Shown: positions 46,335-57,440, numbered from the stretch's first letter. The stretch: DNA of 64,000 nucleotides from Apodemus sylvaticus (GCF_947179515.1 NC_067492.1:10301347-10365346); one strand, 5' to 3'. The notes: a model not told the origin generated them from the sequence alone. Translations and numbers: made by a program.

Positions 46335-47099
46335 AAGGTGCACACACACTGTAGACGTTATTCATGGTACCCAAGCCTAAGTCCCTTCCTCAGGATGACT
46401 GCTGGCTCGAGGACTTCTTGAGGATGAAGTTACCAGATGGTCATTTCCTTCAATAACACGACATGGTATCTGCTTATGAGCTGTAGTGCCCTGTGTTATA
46501 CTTCTGACCACCACCAGATCACTTCCAATACCTAATGCTATGCAAAGTCATGCAAATGACGAGTCCACTGTGATGTTTAGGGAACAAGGGCAGGAAGAAG
46601 ACCTTTGTGCATGTAGTATATATGTCATTTTCCCCCTAAATACTTTCAATATGCATGTAGATGTGGAATCCAGAAAATGAAGAACAGACTGTGCATTCTA
46701 TACTTTATACTTTGGGATTAAGATTCTGAAACTTCGAATATTCCAATGGCCAACATACCCCAGTGGGCTTCTGAAATTAAGTTATACTTCTGTCCCTTCC
46801 AGGCACCACCATACTGACCTGTTTCAAGGGAGATCAGCATTGAGTTTTATGAATCAGGACTAACATGGGAAGAACTCTATGTCCAGCAGGGGGCCTGGGG
46901 GGTGTTTCTTACATTAGATGTAACAATAGTCCACTCTTAAATCAGAGTCTAGTTTATCAGTGTCTGCCTTAGATGATCAATTTATTCTACTGTTATAGAC
47001 ACATAATGTTTTTAGTTTGGAACTACTGTGAAAACCACTGCTGAAAATATCTACATGTGTATGTATGTATGTGTATGTATGTACACACATATGTATGTA
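46335..47099. other. Unique non-coding DNA
   Basis: No recognised repeat apart from a GTAT-rich stretch at about 47055-47100. No gene called. Confidence 0.5.
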
Positions 47100-47470
47100 G
47101 TATGTGGTCTCAGAACCAGAGTCACCCTAGGGAAAGAGTTTATTTGGCTTATACTTCCTGGCCACAGTCCATTATGGAAGTTAGGGCAGAAACTCAAGGG
47201 GAACTTAAAGCAGAAGCCATGAAGGAAGGCTGTTTGCTGCCTCAATCACAGAGCTATGCTTACCTAGCTTTCCTATACAGCCCAGGACCACCTGCCTTGG
47301 GAATGGTGCTGCCCACAGTGGGCTGGGTCCTTCGACATCAATTAACAGGCGAGACAGCTCCCTCCAGACATGCCCACAGGCTAATGTGATCTGGGCAGTC
47401 TTTTAACTGAGACTTCCTCCTCAGGTGACTCTAGGTTGTGTCAACATGACAGCGGACACTAACGAGAACA
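47100..47470 (-). mobile_element. MT-like MaLR LTR
   Basis: Reverse of the element at 6231-6629: 'gagtttatttggcttatact', 'cagtccattatggaagttag', 'cagaaactcaaggggaact', 'acccacctgcc'-like block, 'ggaatggtgctgcccacagt' and 'ctaggttgtgtcaacatgac'. No matching flanking duplication found. Confidence 0.85.
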
Positions 47471-48457
47471 GTTGTCTTGGGTACATACAGGTCACAGGAT
47501 GTCTCACCAGTGGATCTTTTAGTAGATATTTCCAAGAGATTCGCTAGACACAGTCATCAGAAAAATGTAAGTCTCAGTTGCTCCGCGTCCTTGTCAGCCC
47601 TTATGATTGTCAGCCTTTTGTTTTAGCTATGACCAGCACATCTTGCTCTTAGCTGATTTCTTTGCACATATTTTCAGACTTAACATAGGTAGCCGTGGAC
47701 TTCCTATCTCCACTAGACAACCTGTAGCCTTTCCTCTGTTCTTGGTTCAAGTTCCCCCAAAACGAGATTCCATATTCCACGCATCTTTTAAAGTACTTTT
47801 ACTTTGCCAGTTCCCTCAGGTTTGGAGGACTGTATGTCCGAGATATTGCTTGTAGTGCATTAGATCGCAGCCCTGGGCCAGCCTTCACCCCTCTCCTGGA
47901 TTAGTTCAGGTACAAGAGAAAAAAAAAAAGGTTTCTTTTTAAATGACTGTTTTTGGACATTTTAGAAATGGCTCTGATTCATTTCCTAGGCAACTTCTCT
48001 GGCTTCTGATCAAAGGGCCTAGAAACTTTTAACTGGATTAGTCTATTATCCAAGGTATTACAGCTAAAGTGGCTAATTCTTTCCCTGTTAGCTCCTCAAA
48101 CTCCTTCAAAGGATGAATGCGAAAGTGTGATATGGAAGCCCTTTAACTTGCATGCGTTTGTTTTCTGAAGGATTAGCGAGTTCTCTGTGTTTAGCGTGTA
48201 ATGGAGGCCACTCAGCCATCCTTCTGTCGGCGCCAAGGAGAGGCTGTCTTAGATCTGCCCGCTGCTACTTGCCTGTTGAGGCTCCCCATTATCTAAGGCT
48301 TACTTTCTCACTACACTGACACCCACATCTCTGGTTATTTTATACCACTTGCTGGGTAGAGGCAAGTCTCTTCCTGTAACTATTCCCTAACTTATACAAA
48401 ATGTCAGACTTCCAGCACATTCCAGTCCCTCAACAGCCCCACTCTCCATCTGCGGTA
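47471..48457. other. Unique DNA; AT-rich block at 47950-48230
   Basis: No recognised transposon. 47950-48230 contains the TCF/LEF-like ATCAAAG (48009-48015) and repeated 'gctaa' and 'ttagc' motifs. No gene called. Confidence 0.5.
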
Positions 48458-48776
48458 TGTTGGCATACTTGATACACAGTTTGCAGAACTGTTTGGGAAG
48501 GATTAGGAGGCGTGGCCTTGTCTGAAGAGGCGTGTCACTGGGCATAGGCTTTGAGGCTTCAGTAGCCTATAGCATTCCTAATTAGTCTCTTTGCCACGTG
48601 CTTGTATATTAGATCCCAGCTACTATTCCAGTGCCGGGCCTGCTTGCTTGGTGCCAGGTTCCCTAGCATGGTGGCCATGGACTCTAACCTTCTAGAACCA
48701 TAAGCCCCAAATTTAAAGCTTTCTTTCCTAAGTTGCCTTGGTCATGGTGTTCTATCACAGCAATAGGTAACTATGC
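48458..48776 (+). mobile_element. ORR1-like MaLR LTR
   Basis: 'cagaactgtttgggaaggat', 'aggaggcgtggccttgtctg', 'gcgtgtcactgggcataggc', 'ttctagaaccataagcccc' and 'cctaagttgccttggtcatg' are hallmarks of the rodent ORR1-like group, followed by 'cacagcaataggtaact'. Confidence 0.78.
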
Positions 48777-49196
48777 TATTGTTGCTTCAGAAGCTATGCT
48801 TTTGGGCCAGGGCTGAAGGACAGGGCTAAAAGCACAGTGCCCGTGATTCTGGAAACCTTGGGTCTCCTGTCCATGCCCTGCATCTGTATCTTGCCTTAAG
48901 ATCCATCATTAAGCCTCTCAATTGGATTACTAGATTGAAACAACCTGGGAACGTCTTTGTGTGTCTCCGCCTTTTCCTTCCTGCGCTTCCGTGGGACCAC
49001 ATGACTAATTCTGGCCAATGGGAAGCAGAGCGTTCAGATCCAAGTATTTAAACTTTGCGGTGGAACATCTTTATTTTTCTTCCTCTACCACAAATATGTG
49101 GGGTCCTTGCATGTAGTACATGTTGGCAGAGGATCCCTTAATGACGGTGAGCTTTCCAGAGCCTGATTTATACTTACGGCTCCATCGAGAAGGAAA
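48777..49196. other. Unique non-coding DNA
   Basis: No recognised repeat or gene. Confidence 0.5.
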
Positions 49197-49385
49197 CACC
49201 GGGAACTCTGGGAAGAGCGGACTGTGCAAGTGTGAGGCCCTGAGTTCAAATCCTCAGAACTGTCTGTAATCTGGTGAATTTACGGCAAAAAGGAAGGAGA
49301 CAGGGAACTCCTGGAAAGTGCATGTGCCTGGTAGCCAGCTATACATGGCAGTGAATTATAATATGGCCCCGACTAAAACAAGGAG
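49197..49385 (+). mobile_element. Diverged B4/ID-type SINE
   Basis: 'gcggactgtgcaagtgtgag' and 'gccctgagttcaaatcctca' resemble the ID/B4 tRNA-like head. The rest is weak. Confidence 0.45.
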
Positions 49386-49482
49386 AGGGCTAGAAAAAAT
49401 ACCACAAATTATCCTTTTACCTTCACAGATGCACCATCACACATGTGTACCATGACACATATATCTGTACTCACATGTATGT

Positions 49483-49515
49483 ATATAATATATATATATA
49501 TATACATATATATTA
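49483..49515. repeat. (TA)n microsatellite
   Basis: Short TA-rich run within a TATG/CACA-rich stretch. Confidence 0.85.
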
Positions 49516-50052
49516 CACACACAATTTTTTCTTTAAAAAAAGAAAAGCTTTTTATGTCTATTAGAATTAGTTATCACAGTGTGACCTCACATATACACAT
49601 ATTTTACACACACGCACACATTTTTCTTTAAAAAAAAGATAAAAAGCTTTTTGTGTCTTTTAGAATTAATTTGTTACAGCAGCGTGACCAGCCTGATTCT
49701 GACCGACACATCAGCTCTGCTTTTAGAATCGGCAGTCTAGAGCATTTTTGTTTAGTTCTTTTGGTTTTAGTTCACCTATAGTTCCTTTGCATTCTGTAAT
49801 GTCTCTCAAGCCAGCTAGACTTCCCTACCCTTGGACCCTCTGGGACCTGCAACATTGCCCTCCAGCTGGCTCTGTGGAGGGGAAGATCTTCCCACAATGA
49901 CAGCCCTGAGGGACATTTCGGAGTTAGCAGGCACTCACCGTGCTTCCCTTTTACCAGAATTACAGGCCTCCCACCCAGTAACACATACTGTGGATATGTT
50001 AAAACTTTGTGGGTTCTTTACATATGCCAGAAACTTCTTTCAAAAATGTTTT
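49516..50052. other. Unique DNA with a degenerate direct repeat
   Basis: Two related stretches, 49516-49575 and 49620-49680, share 'tttttctttaaaaaaa' and a 'aaagctttttatgtctatta'-like block, giving an ~105-bp direct repeat. Nothing else recognised. Confidence 0.55.
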
Positions 50053-50278
50053 AGGGCCCGAGAGCAGGATCTGCAGTTGAGGACATTTTTAGTTCCTGCA
50101 GGGGACCTGGGTTCGATTCTCAGCATCCAAACAGCGTCCATCACTCTCCATAACGCCAGTTTTAGGGGACCTGATGGTCTCTTCTGACCTCCACAGACAC
50201 CAGGCATGCATATGGTAGAGACACTCACACGAATTAAATGCAAATATTAAATAAAATTAAAACAAAATTTTCCTTTTA
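50053..50278 (+). mobile_element. B3 SINE
   Basis: 'gggcccgagagcaggatctg', 'gacctgggttcgattctcag' (box-B-like), 'taacgccagttttagggga', 'tctcttctgacctccacaga' and an A-rich tail. Confidence 0.85.
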
Positions 50279-50284
50279 CATTTT

Positions 50285-50780
50285 TTTTAAAAAAAAATAG
50301 CCTTTGAAAATTTCATTCCTGTATCTTGATCGTGTGTATCCCAACCCCCTCCACGAAACTTTCCTTCTGTCTCTCTCAATTTTATGTCCACTTTCCTATT
50401 TTTTTAAAAAAAATATTTGCTGTATTTTTTTTCAACCAGAGTTCAGTTAGTGCTGCTCTTACACACACAGGCATGGACTCATCCACTGAGCTGTGACATC
50501 ACTACAATGGCCACCCCTACAAAGAAAAGCACCTACCTCTTCCTCTTCTAGCAGTAGGCAATAGAGCCTTAGCTAGGGGCGGGGACTTGGGAGCCCCGCC
50601 CCCTCCACACTGGACTTTAACTGGCTTGCTACGATGCAGGAAGAAGCCCTAGGTGCTGTGTACAACAACCATGCCATGCCTAGAGGAGATCATTTCACAG
50701 CTCTCCACCCATCCTTGGGCTCTTAGGTTCTTTTTGTCCCCCTCTGTCTCCATGCTCCCAAGTTGTTCACGCTAACTCCT
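50285..50780 (-). mobile_element. Old rodent L1 (Lx-type) 3' end
   Basis: Reverse of an Lx-type 3' UTR: 'aaaatttcattcctgtatct', 'agagttcagttagtgctgct', 'atggactcatccactgagct', 'gcagtaggcaatagagcctt' and 'ttaactggcttgctacgatg'. Same family as 51780-52365. Diverged and non-coding. Confidence 0.7.
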
Positions 50781-51779
50781 TACACTCACTGCTCACAGTG
50801 TCTCTGGTCTTGCTAAACTCTTCATTCCTTCTTCAGAAGAACCCTCTCAAGACCCAAAGTAAACATCATTGCCACCTCCTCTAGGAAGGATCTTCTGATT
50901 TCCCCCAACTAACATGTATCTTCGTGATGCGCAAATCTCCACCCAGACTTGCGCATGGTGAAAGAAATGACTCATGAAATCTTTCTCACTGTCTGCTCTA
51001 GAAAGGTACGAATCCCACAGTGACAGGCACAACTGGCTTATTTATTTTCGTACCCTCATTTTCAAATGTCATGCGCAGAAGGGAGTAGATGCTCACTAAA
51101 TGTCATGCGCAGAAGGGAGTAGACGCTCACTAGCTTTCGTTGATATTTTCGTGAATGAGGGAGAGAAGAATTCAGTTTCTGCATTAGTCAGTTTTCTTGT
51201 TTTCTTGACGAAATACCCAACTGAAGCCATGCTGACCGGAAGAAAGGCAGGTTTGGCTCAGTGGGATACAAACCCTCCCAGCTTGGGGAAAGCAAGGCAT
51301 CAGGAGGGGGTCGCTGCTGTGGTGGTGGGAGCTTGCCCATGTTTGGGCGGACCAGGAGGCAGAGGGAGGGTAGAAAGGGGGAAGGGCCAGAAGCAGGGAT
51401 GGACTAGGGACTCAAGGCCCTCTGTGCGATCCACTTCCTCCTGCTAAGCCCCTCCCCCTTAAAGGTCCCACAGCTCCCCCATACAGTGCCACTAGCTGTC
51501 CATCAAATGTACAAACCTGAGCCCATAAGGGGACACTTCACATGCAATCCCCCAAGAGTCACTCTCCTTGGCACAGGCAGAGGAGTGCTCCCATAGGAGC
51601 ACAGAGCAGTGTGAGGAGCGGCCTCTCCTCTGAGACAGTCCATTGCTCACACTGTGGAGAGTTGTTTCCCATGACTCCTCTCTGCAGGTTTGGTTTTGTT
51701 TTAGAAAGCAAACTAATATCATTACCTTGGCTTCTTGTTTTTTCTATAGGTACTAGCCTGCTGTGATATTGACATGGTT
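50781..51779. other. Unique DNA with a 34-bp tandem duplication
   Basis: No recognised transposon, but a 34-bp unit is duplicated at 51064-51131. No gene called. Confidence 0.55.
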
Positions 51780-52365
51780 TTTTAAAAAATAGGTTGCATT
51801 TGTTCTTTGAGAATTTCATGTACTGTACAATTTAATTTGATCATATCCAAGTCTCACTTCCCCGCTTTAAATCCTTCCAGACTCAGCAACACTGCCCCCC
51901 ACTTTATTTTCTCCACTACTTCCTCCTCCTCTTCCTTCTCCTCTTCCTCCTCCTCCCCTCTTCCTCCGCATTCCTCCTTTCTCCTCCTCCTCTCACTCCT
52001 CCTCCTCTTCCTTCTCCTCCTCTTCCCCAGTGAGTCTAATTAGTGTTGCCGTATGTGCACGGCTGCAGGGACCTTCATTGCTTGGGCAGTGTATCAGGAA
52101 CCACGCCCCAGATAAAACTGACTCTCCCAGCAGCCTTCGCTTACCAACAGCTCCTCAGCTGGGAACACGGTCTCACAAGCCCCTCCTCTTTCCACGCTGG
52201 ATCCTGGCTGGTTTGGTCTCTTACAAGCAAACACTGCTGCTATGGATGCCTGGGTGCAAGGGTCTGCCATGACCAGAAGACACGATTTTGCCACACTCTT
52301 CCTCAGCCCCTGGCTCCAACAATCCTTTCATCATTCGTGACCCTCTTTCAGTGTTCTCTAGATCT
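51780..52365 (-). mobile_element. Old rodent L1 (Lx-type) 3' end
   Basis: Reverse of an Lx-type 3' UTR: 'gagaatttcatgtactgtac', 'agtgagtctaattagtgttg', 'aaaactgactctcccagcag', 'ttaccaacagctcctcagct' and 'agaagacacgattttgcca'. A CTC/CTT-rich expansion lies at about 51915-52028. Confidence 0.75.
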
Positions 52366-52404
52366 TAGCAGAAGGGGTGTGTCATTGAGTACTCCACAGG
52401 CACA

Positions 52405-52947
52405 AGTGGCTATGTGTGTGTATATGTGTATCTGTGTGCATGTGTATGTGTGTGTATATGTATATATGCATGTATATGTGTATGTATATAAGTGTGTGTA
52501 TGTGTGTGCATATGTGTATGTGTTTGTGTGTGTGTATGTGTGTGTATGTGTTTGTATGTATGAATGTATGTGTGTGAATGTGTGCATATGTGTATATGTG
52601 TGTATGTGTATATGTACACATATATTTGTGTATATGGGTATATACGAGTGTATGTGTGCATATGTGCATAAGTGTATATGTACACATGTATATGTGTGTA
52701 TGTGTATATATGTGCATATGTGTGTATATTTGTGTGTACCTGTATGTGTGTGTATATGTGTGTATGTGTGTATATATGTGTACCTGTATATGTGTGTATA
52801 TGTGTGTGTATGTGTATATATGTGTGTGTACCTGTATGTGTGTATATGTGTGTATGTATATGTTGTGTATATGTAAGTGTGTATCTGTATGTGTGTGTAT
52901 GTGTGTATATGTGTGTACTTGTGTGTATGTATATGTTGGGTATGTGT

Positions 52948-52988
<41 letters not shown>
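52405..52988. repeat. TG/TATG-rich tract, ~580 bp
   Basis: Degenerate (TGTGTA)n and (TATG)n units ending in pure (TG)n at about 52950-52987. It explains the 277-codon and 123-codon Cys/Val/Tyr-rich open frames and their His/Thr-rich reverse frames. Confidence 0.97.
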
Positions 52989-52989
<1 letters not shown>

Positions 52990-53017
52990 GGAGACTACAG
53001 GTTGATGTAGGATGCCT

Positions 53018-53240
53018 TTCTCATTTGCACATCATCTTGCCTTTTGAGCCTGGGTGCTCACTGAGCAGGGTAGACCAGCTGGCCTGTACGTGTCAGGGAT
53101 TTCTCATCTCTCCTGGGCTCCCCTATGCTGAGATTATGGACACATGCTACCATTCCTGACTTCTGTGGGTTCTGGGGATCAGAACCTGGATCCTTGGGCC
53201 TGCACAGCACACTCTTTACTGACTCAGCCCTGCTGCAGCC
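53018..53240 (-). mobile_element. B4-family SINE
   Basis: In reverse: 'gccttttgagcctgggtgct', 'agaccagctggcctgtacg', 'gggctcccctatgctgagat', 'ggttctggggatcagaacct' and 'actgactcagccc'. Diverged. Confidence 0.72.
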
Positions 53241-54589
53241 CCACTGTCATATTCTTTCAGGCTTGAAGCTAGTGCAGTATTCCCAACATGAAATGGCAGC
53301 CTGGTTCAGGGCCTAGACTGCGAGCACGCCCTCAGCAGCTCCGGGCGGGCGCCTCGGCAGGGAGCAGAGCTCTGCAGGCTCAGAGCCCAAGCATCCCAGC
53401 TTTCTGCTCTGTGCTCCTTCCAGGAAAGATTTCAAACAGTGTAAACTTCTGAGAGGAAACTTCCCGCACGCCTCTCTGATTTCACTCATTACCACCTTCA
53501 CGGCAAAAGTCAAGAACCCAGGGGCACGATCAAGCACGTTTCTGACAAAACCAGCAAGCATGAGTTTTGAATTAACTCTCTGGGTTGAAGTAGAAATTAA
53601 AGCAACTTATCTGCTGTACAGAACATGGGTAACAAGATGCCATTTCACCCAAACATGACTTCTCATTTCCTTCCCCTTTCTGGTTTGTCTGTTTCATTAT
53701 AAACACACGCAAGGGCACTTTTACTGCCCATGAGTACATGGGCCAGCATCACAAGCAGTTAACAATTTTATTATTAAACAGCAATGAGACTTTCCTGGGT
53801 TTTTTATTCCTTTATAAGGTCAATGAAAGGCTGTGGCTTTTGGGAGGAGAGAGTGCTTCTGTCCTGCCCTTAAAGCCCTGGCCCTTATATGTTGATATAT
53901 GTTGATCTTGTATCTCTGATTAGATCTACTGTCTGGGATATAGTTGTAGCCTTTTTCCTGGGGTGTAACTCCTCGATCTTCTCATCACCATCTTGGAGTT
54001 GAGATACTCTTAGCCCAGTGGTATCCATGGCAACAAAATAAGCAGAGTAATACAATGAAGTATGGTAGTGGTGGTCAATGGAGTTATGGACTCTACCTGA
54101 GAGGACAGGGGAAAGGTTCATGGGACCCTCCCCTGGATTGAGCTGTTACCCTCCCCTGCCTCTAAGCACTGCTGCAAGTGATCTTGGGAGAAGTGAAAGT
54201 AGGTAGGAAGTAGATGGTTAGCTGACAAGGGCTGTGGTCCACACGTTGTGTCAGAAACGTAGACCTGTTTGTGTCTTTCTACTGAATAACAATAAATTCA
54301 CCATATATGACAAAAGGGGCAAGTTCAGAGGGTTCGTGGAGCAGGAAACTGAGACCAATGGCCCTTTAAGAGTGAGTGTGACCATGAGAGAGAGCCTTGT
54401 GGCTACAGGGGGCAGGTACAGGAGCCATGGCATGATTCAAGCCTTGAGGTAGCATTAGTGGGGACAGCGTATCTTACAGGACGCAGCACAAGGGGGTCTT
54501 AGAAGGAAAGAACCATCCAGAGAGAGAATACATGAAGCTTAAGTAAAGGAATAGAAGAGACAATATTTATGCACAACATGATGGAAGGT
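53241..54589. other. Unique DNA; CpG cluster and AT-rich block
   Basis: Repeat-free. Six CpGs lie in about 43 bp at 53320-53360. An AT-rich, conserved-looking stretch lies at about 53540-53830 ('agttaacaattttattatta'). No gene called. Confidence 0.5.
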
Positions 54590-54872
54590 CTTGAATGGGG
54601 GAGAGGGTGCTTGAGGGGAGAAGGGGAGAGGAAGGGAGGGAGGGTGGAAGAGAGATGGAGAAAGGAAGGGGAGAGGGAGGGGAGGGAGAGAGGGAGAAAA
54701 GGAGGAGGGGGAGAGGGTGAGAAGGAGGAGAGGAAGACAGAGGGAGGGAGAACAAAAGAGGGAAGGGAGGGAAAAAGAAAGAGGGAAGGGAGGAGAGAGG
54801 GGAAGGAGGAAGGAGGAAGGAGGGAAGGAGAGAGGGGGAAGGGAGGGAGGGCAGAAGAAAGCGAGAGAGAGA
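54590..54872. repeat. Purine (GA/GGA) tract
   Basis: About 280 bp of almost pure purine with many GGG and GGGG runs. It explains the Arg/Glu/Gly and reverse Leu/Pro/Ser frames. Confidence 0.95.
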
Positions 54873-55004
54873 TTTCCTAAACACAGGGCATAGCTGACTT
54901 GTATACGTTTTCACCGATGATTATATCTTGTCTGATATCTGCGACTCTAAGCAGGGAGCTGGGTACAAGGAAGGACCATAAACTCAAATTCCTCTGTGGA
55001 GGAG

Positions 55005-55731
55005 ATTTCTTTTCTTTTCTTTTCTTTTCTTTTTTTTCTTTTCTTTTTTTTTTATTTTCTATATTCTTTGTTTACATTCCAAATGATTTCCCCTTTCCCA
55101 GATCCCCCGTCCCCATATGTCCCATAAACCTTCTTCTCTCCATCCCTTCTCCAATCACCTCCCTCCTTTTTCTCTGTCCTTATATTCCCTTCCCATGCTA
55201 GATCAATCCTTTCCAGGATCAGGACCCTCTCCATACTTCTACATGGGAGTCATTTGTTATGCAGTTTGTGCCTTGGGTATTCAGGGCTTCTGGGCTAATT
55301 AATATCCACTTATCAGAGATTGCATTCCATGTGTATTCTTTTGTGATTGGGTTACCTCACTTAGGATGATATTTTCCAGAACAAACCATTTGCCTAAAAA
55401 TTTTGTGAATTCATTGTTTCTAATTGCTGAGTAGTATTCCATTGTGTAAATATACCACATTTTCTGTATCCATTCCTCCTTTGAGGGGCATCTGGGTTCT
55501 TTCCAGCTTCTGGCTATTATAAATAAGGCTGCTATGAACATAATGGAGCATGTGTCTTTATCACATGCCGGGGAATCCTTTGGGTATATGCCCAGGAGAG
55601 GTATAGCAGGGTCCTCTGGAAGTCTCATGTCCAGTTTTCTGAGGAACCTCCAGACTGATTTCCACAGTGGTTGTACCATCTTACAGCCCCACCAGTAGTG
55701 GAGGAGTTTTCTTACACTCTGCCAGATGAAT
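55005..55731 (-). mobile_element. Murine L1 3' part with ORF2 remnant
   Basis: The plus strand begins with a T/CTTTT-rich run (the reversed tail), followed by a 3' UTR and then ORF2 in reverse. The 5' end is truncated near 55731. It differs in protein sequence from the common young mouse L1s and looks like an older or side-lineage L1. No flanking duplication can be asserted. Confidence 0.92.
55299..55731 (-). pseudogene. L1 ORF2 C-terminal remnant
   Basis: An uninterrupted frame of about 144 L1 codons ends at a stop at 55299. Visible blocks include VQPLWKSVWRFLRKL, AIPLLGIYPKD, DTCSIMFIAALFIIARSW, WIQKMWYIYTMEYYSAI and SEVTQSQKNTHG, all typical of the ORF2p C-terminal segment. The endonuclease and reverse transcriptase domains are absent. 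The first ~16 residues of the open frame (from 55778) are non-L1 sequence. Not a functional gene. Confidence 0.9.
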
Positions 55732-55929
55732 AGGGCATCACCAAGGAGTGTGCTGAGCCGTCTGGGGGGACTTGACACCTAAGGCTCTGGCTCAGGATGA
55801 GTGACAGTGACGCCTGAGAACTGGCTTTCTAACAGGCTCCAGGACAGCACAGCTGCCTCTGGTTCACTAGGAAACCCCTGGTCTGGATCCAAGCCCCTAG
55901 AAATGTCACTGTAGCACACACCCTCTCTC

Positions 55930-56155
55930 CAACCACCCTCCTCATTATTTATCTATTTATTTCATTTTAATCCATGTGAATGTTTCCACATGTGGGTGAA
56001 TGCCTGCTGGTGTCCATGGAAGCCAGAAGGGGGTGTCAGATCCTTTGGAGCTGCAGTTACAAATGGTTGTGAGCCACAGTGTGGGTGCCAGGAAATGAAC
56101 ACCAGTCCTTTACAAGAGCAGCAAATGCTCTTAACCACTGAGCTCTGTCTCCTGC
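55930..56155 (-). mobile_element. B3 SINE
   Basis: In reverse: 'tatttatctatttatttcat', 'ggaagccagaagggggtgtc', 'agctgcagttacaaatggtt', 'gtgagccacagtgtgggtgc', 'gcaaatgctcttaaccactg'. Confidence 0.85.
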
Positions 56156-56354
56156 TTCTGTGTTTTAGTAGTAGTTTCCAGTGTTCATAGTTAATGCTTG
56201 CCAAAGGCTATCACATATTGGAACTACTCACTGGGAAGTGGATTCGTGCAATAACGGGATCATTAGCCACCCTGGAAGGTCTACAAGGCTACCCAGCTTG
56301 TCTGGGTCATGATTCAGATCAGTGATGGATCTCAGAGTCTGAGTGTTGGGCTTA

Positions 56355-56563
56355 TTTTTAGATGCTTATTTTATGTGTAAGGGTGTTTTGCTCACATGTA
56401 TACCACTTGTATACCTTGTGTGCCTTGTGCCTGTAGAAGTCAGAGGGAGGCATCGGATCGCATGGAATTGGAGTCATGGATGGTTGTGAGCTGCTGAGAA
56501 TGGAACCCAGGTCCCCTACAAGAGCAGCCAGTGCTCCAAAATTGCAGCACCATCTCTCCAGCC
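56355..56563 (-). mobile_element. B3 SINE
   Basis: In reverse: 'gatgcttattttatgtgtaa', 'gtagaagtcagagggaggca', 'ggaattggagtcatggatgg', 'aagagcagccagtgctcc' and 'caccatctctccagcc'. Confidence 0.85.
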
Positions 56564-57334
56564 ACTGGGCCTACTTCTTATTGAATGTTCTAAAGCTAAC
56601 CGTTCCCTCTCCCGCCTAATTTTCTTTTCGCTTTTTATTTCCTTGGCTTCTTGATTAGGTCTGCCCTGACAACTGCGGTCCTTTCCCTGGTCTCTTCCCT
56701 GAGCAGACCAAGCATCTCTCTGTGTTGAGATCCTTGCTGCTCTCTCATGAAACAAACACAACGGACTGCTTGTGCAGATATACTTGTGCAGTTTTGCTCA
56801 CTCAGGCATTCTATCCTGTGTGCTCCTATGGCATTGCATGTGTGCACAGGAGAGTGTGACTTTTGGAGAAGCAAATTCTCTCCCCCTCCATCATGTTGTG
56901 TATTTTTGATATTCCATTAGAGTTGGCTCACTTATCGCTATAATTTTAAACCATACTGTATCATTTATGGGCCACCGAAGGACATTCACAGGCAGGTTGA
57001 GTCCAATGGAGGAGCAGTATGTTTATCAGGTTTTTCAAAATGTCATCTATAATCATTTTTCACATTATAAGACTGGTGCTGTGTACTCTCTCCATCTAAG
57101 AGAGCAAACAATCACACACAGCCAACTATCTTCTCTAATATGAATAAAAATGCCTCTCTACTTTATCTGCTCTAAACCAAATATCCCTGAAGAATTTAAA
57201 TATACCACTCTTTTTCTTTTGTTTCATACAGAGCAGACACAGGGGAAGCTCATCAGACACATCTCGGCCATCTCTTCATGCAGCTCCTAAGCTGAGCAGA
57301 GAAATCAAACCCTACCTGTGAAGCAAAGCCAGCA
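56564..57334. other. Unique non-coding DNA
   Basis: No recognised repeat or gene. Confidence 0.5.
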
Positions 57335-57408
57335 TGTGCTTTGTGATTCCTCCAACCATAAAATTATTTTGTTGCTACCTCATAACTGTCATTTTGCTAC
57401 TGTTATGA

Positions 57409-57440
<32 letters not shown>

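Noticed and set aside
52043..52989. 277- and 123-codon Cys/Val/Tyr-rich frames
   Set aside because: Produced by the TG/TATG tract. The first ~90 codons of the longer one lie in L1 3' UTR sequence.
55731..55778. Longer L1 ORF2 upstream of 55731
   Set aside because: The residues encoded here do not match ORF2. It is flanking sequence that happens to stay open.
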